Positions 4,000 through 5,644 of a stretch of 5,644 bases of DNA are shown piece by piece. Source of the DNA: Gemmataceae bacterium (GTDB taxonomy: Bacteria > Planctomycetota > Planctomycetia > Gemmatales > Gemmataceae); assembly GCA_025056835.1 (NCBI GenBank), contig JANWVS010000165.1, positions 1 through 5,644 of the forward strand, read 5' to 3'. Within the stretch, counting starts at the first letter, position 1. Each line of letters starts with the position of its first letter. Below the pieces are notes generated by a model. The model was not told the origin of the DNA, ran no database searches, and saw only the letters and a program-made list of their open reading frames with translations. The position numbers and the translations under genes are program-made.

Positions 4000-5644
4000 G
4001 GCGCCGTTGGCGTTGGCAATGCGGATTTGGCCGCGGAGGTAGTCAAGGGCCAATTCCAGTTGTCGGTCCTTGAACTCGGCTTTGCCTTCGGGGGCCTTGT
4101 ATCCTGGCCGGTGGATTATCTCGTTTTCTCTTTGGAAATCCTGCAAGTCGTTGCGTTCCTTGGCGTCGAGCTTCAGCGCGAAGCCTTCGTTGGGGGAAAC
4201 GCCCCAAACGTCAGGGTCGTCGTCGCGGTGTTCGACATTGCCGCGGTTGAGGTTGCGGCCCGACGGCCGCCAGAAGCTGGCCGTCGTCAGTTTCAATTTG
4301 CCCCCGGTTTGGAAGTTGTTGATCGTCTGCACGCTGCCTTTGCCGTAGGTCCGCGAACCGACGATGATGGCCCGACCATGGTCTTGCAGGCAGGCAGCGA
4401 CAATCTCGCTGGCGCTGGCGGAGAAACCATTAACCAAGCACACCATGGGGAAGGTGGTGTAGCTGCCGTCGGAGCGGCCGACATAGGAAGTTTCCGGCCC
4501 ATTACGGGGACGAATGGTGACGATCAGGCCGTCGTCGATGAACAGGTCGGATATTTTCACGGCGGAATCGAGCAAACCGCCGGGGTTGAAGCGGAGGTCG
4601 AGGACGAACCCCTTGATGCCGACTTCCTTCGTCAGTCGGCGCATGACTTTTTCCAAATCGCGATACGTGTTTTCGGTGAATTGCGTCAGGCGGACGTAGC
4701 AGATTTTATTCTCAGGATCGATGACGTAGTCCCAATGGTCGTCGGCCTTGCGTTTGAAACCGACAACGGTCTCCATCTCCACTTTCCCGCGAATCAGGTT
4801 GAATTCCAGCGGTTTGTCGACTCCTTCGCGTTCGATGATGATCTTGATCTTCGTCCCCGGCTTACCGAGGATTTTCTTGACGGCCTCTTCCGTTGACATT
4901 CCCTTGGTGGAGATCACCTCCGGTTTGCTGAGCGGTTTACCGTCGCTGTCGACTTCCCGAATGATAGTCGTGATGATGTCGTTGGCGTAAATCTTGGCTT
5001 TGTAGGCAGGGCTGCCCATCAGCGGCGTGACGACCTGAAGCATATCGCGCGAGGCGCTGCGGCGAATTTGCACGCCGATACCGGTAAACTGACCGCGTGT
5101 TTCTTGTTCGAAACGGGTCTTTTTTTCGGGAGCGATGTAATCGGTGTGCTTGTCCAACTTGCCGAGCATCGCCTGCAGCGACACGGTAATGTCATTGCCG
5201 TCGCCGAGGTCCTCGCGTTTGCCCAGGTGAAGGCGCGACTCGGTCAACAGCTTGACCAGGTCCACCTCCTTGAGCGTCTTGGCGTTGTCGAGCCGGTCTT
5301 TGAGGTGGGAAGGAATCGTTTCGTTGACCGACTTGTACATTCCCTTGATGGCATCGACCGCCATCGTGCCCATGTTCGTTTCCTTGACGTAATTGTCGCG
5401 GACCATCTTGATGGCTCGCATGACCATCAGGGCATAGTGGTTCGCATCGCGCTCGCTCAGCTTGAGTTCGCCGCGCACTTCGTCGCGGCGTTCCAGAAAC
5501 GCCGCCAACTCGGTCTCGCCGTCGACGAGTTTCTGATACTCCTTGCGGAGCTTCTGCAACGTTTCGAGCTTGGGCATCCGCCTCAGAAGATGTCGGCCTT
5601 CCTCGGCAATCGCTTTGTCGATCTTTTTTTCCGCGACGAGTCGA
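3982..5644 (-). CDS. S41A C-terminal processing peptidase with PDZ domain (5' end outside window)
   Basis: This tail-specific serine protease cleaves proteins near their C-termini, normally on the outer side of the cytoplasmic membrane. Numbering from Met at 5577: an N-terminal charged helical region (1-65), a family helical segment interrupted by an insert (about 83-130), and the LDKHTDYIAP motif (141-150). A PDZ domain (about 162-262) starts at GQFTGIGVQI. The S41 core begins near KICYVRL (291-297), with LDLRFNPGG (326-334). The active-site region is NGFSASASEI (383-392) with nucleophile S388. The general base is K413 in TYGKGSVQ (410-417), and Q417 completes the usual Ser-Lys-Gln set; the 25-residue S-K spacing matches CtpA/CtpB. 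A long charged tail (about 455-531) follows. The frame has no stop upstream of 5577 and stays open to base 5644, adding at least 22 residues, so Met 5577 is probably internal. No signal peptide is visible, which fits a missing N-terminus. It is convergent with the foldase gene. Function as an envelope processing protease is confident; its targets are unknown. Confidence 0.94.
   Translation of the reverse strand, partial: RLVAEKKIDKAIAEEGRHLLRRMPKLETLQKLRKEYQKLVDGETELAAFLERRDEVRGELKLSERDANHYALMVMRAIKMVRDNYVKETNMGTMAVDAIKGMYKSVNETIPSHLKDRLDNAKTLKEVDLVKLLTESRLHLGKREDLGDGNDITVSLQAMLGKLDKHTDYIAPEKKTRFEQETRGQFTGIGVQIRRSASRDMLQVVTPLMGSPAYKAKIYANDIITTIIREVDSDGKPLSKPEVISTKGMSTEEAVKKILGKPGTKIKIIIEREGVDKPLEFNLIRGKVEMETVVGFKRKADDHWDYVIDPENKICYVRLTQFTENTYRDLEKVMRRLTKEVGIKGFVLDLRFNPGGLLDSAVKISDLFIDDGLIVTIRPRNGPETSYVGRSDGSYTTFPMVCLVNGFSASASEIVAACLQDHGRAIIVGSRTYGKGSVQTINNFQTGGKLKLTTASFWRPSGRNLNRGNVEHRDDDPDVWGVSPNEGFALKLDAKERNDLQDFQRENEIIHRPGYKAPEGKAEFKDRQLELALDYLRGQIRIANANGAKKTGG

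Noticed and set aside
3922..4896. Long open frame on the plus strand (324 codons)
   Set aside because: It lies fully antisense to the S41 protease, whose motifs are clear; no domain is recognisable, and GC-rich codon use opens opposite frames.

Overview
The window looks like chromosomal DNA from a GC-rich planctomycete-type bacterium. This is an inference from gene content and style: a Hanks-type Ser/Thr kinase with an acidic N-terminal extension, a long S41 peptidase carrying an insert before its PDZ domain, and a secreted SurA-like protein. No rRNA, tRNA or marker gene is present to fix the taxon. Five protein genes fill almost all of the sequence. Nothing suggests recent mobility: I see no transposase, direct repeat, CRISPR array or tRNA.

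Layout: (1) 1-856, minus strand: the N-terminal 285 residues of a Ser/Thr protein kinase, cut by the left edge. (2) 857-1107: a leader and promoter region with a very good sigma70-type promoter (TTGACA - 18 nt - TATACT) that starts only 14 nt after the stop of the next gene, plus a 7-bp inverted repeat straddling the -35 box. (3) 1108-2163, minus: a 351-residue protein with an unrecognised alpha/beta-like N-terminal half and an eight-cysteine two-cluster ferredoxin domain. (4) 2172-2621, minus: a 149-residue glycine-cleavage-H-like lipoyl-carrier protein, 8 nt upstream of the ferredoxin gene, so the two form an operon. (5) 2622-2872: a divergent intergenic region. (6) 2873-3925, plus: a secreted SurA/PpiC-type peptidyl-prolyl isomerase. 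(7) 3926-3981: a short convergent gap with GC-rich hairpin potential. (8) 3982 to the right edge, minus: an S41A C-terminal processing protease (PDZ plus Ser/Lys dyad), still open at the window edge and therefore missing its N-terminus.

Functionally, the right half encodes two envelope protein-quality factors (a periplasmic-type foldase and a tail-specific protease) in convergent orientation. The left half encodes a lipoyl carrier coupled to an iron-sulfur protein, followed by a separately promoted kinase. The lipoyl carrier/ferredoxin pair is the most interesting element: no glycine cleavage gene (P, T or L protein) lies beside it, so the carrier may serve a redox or sulfur-transfer role with its iron-sulfur partner rather than glycine catabolism. 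That is a hypothesis and the window alone cannot settle it.
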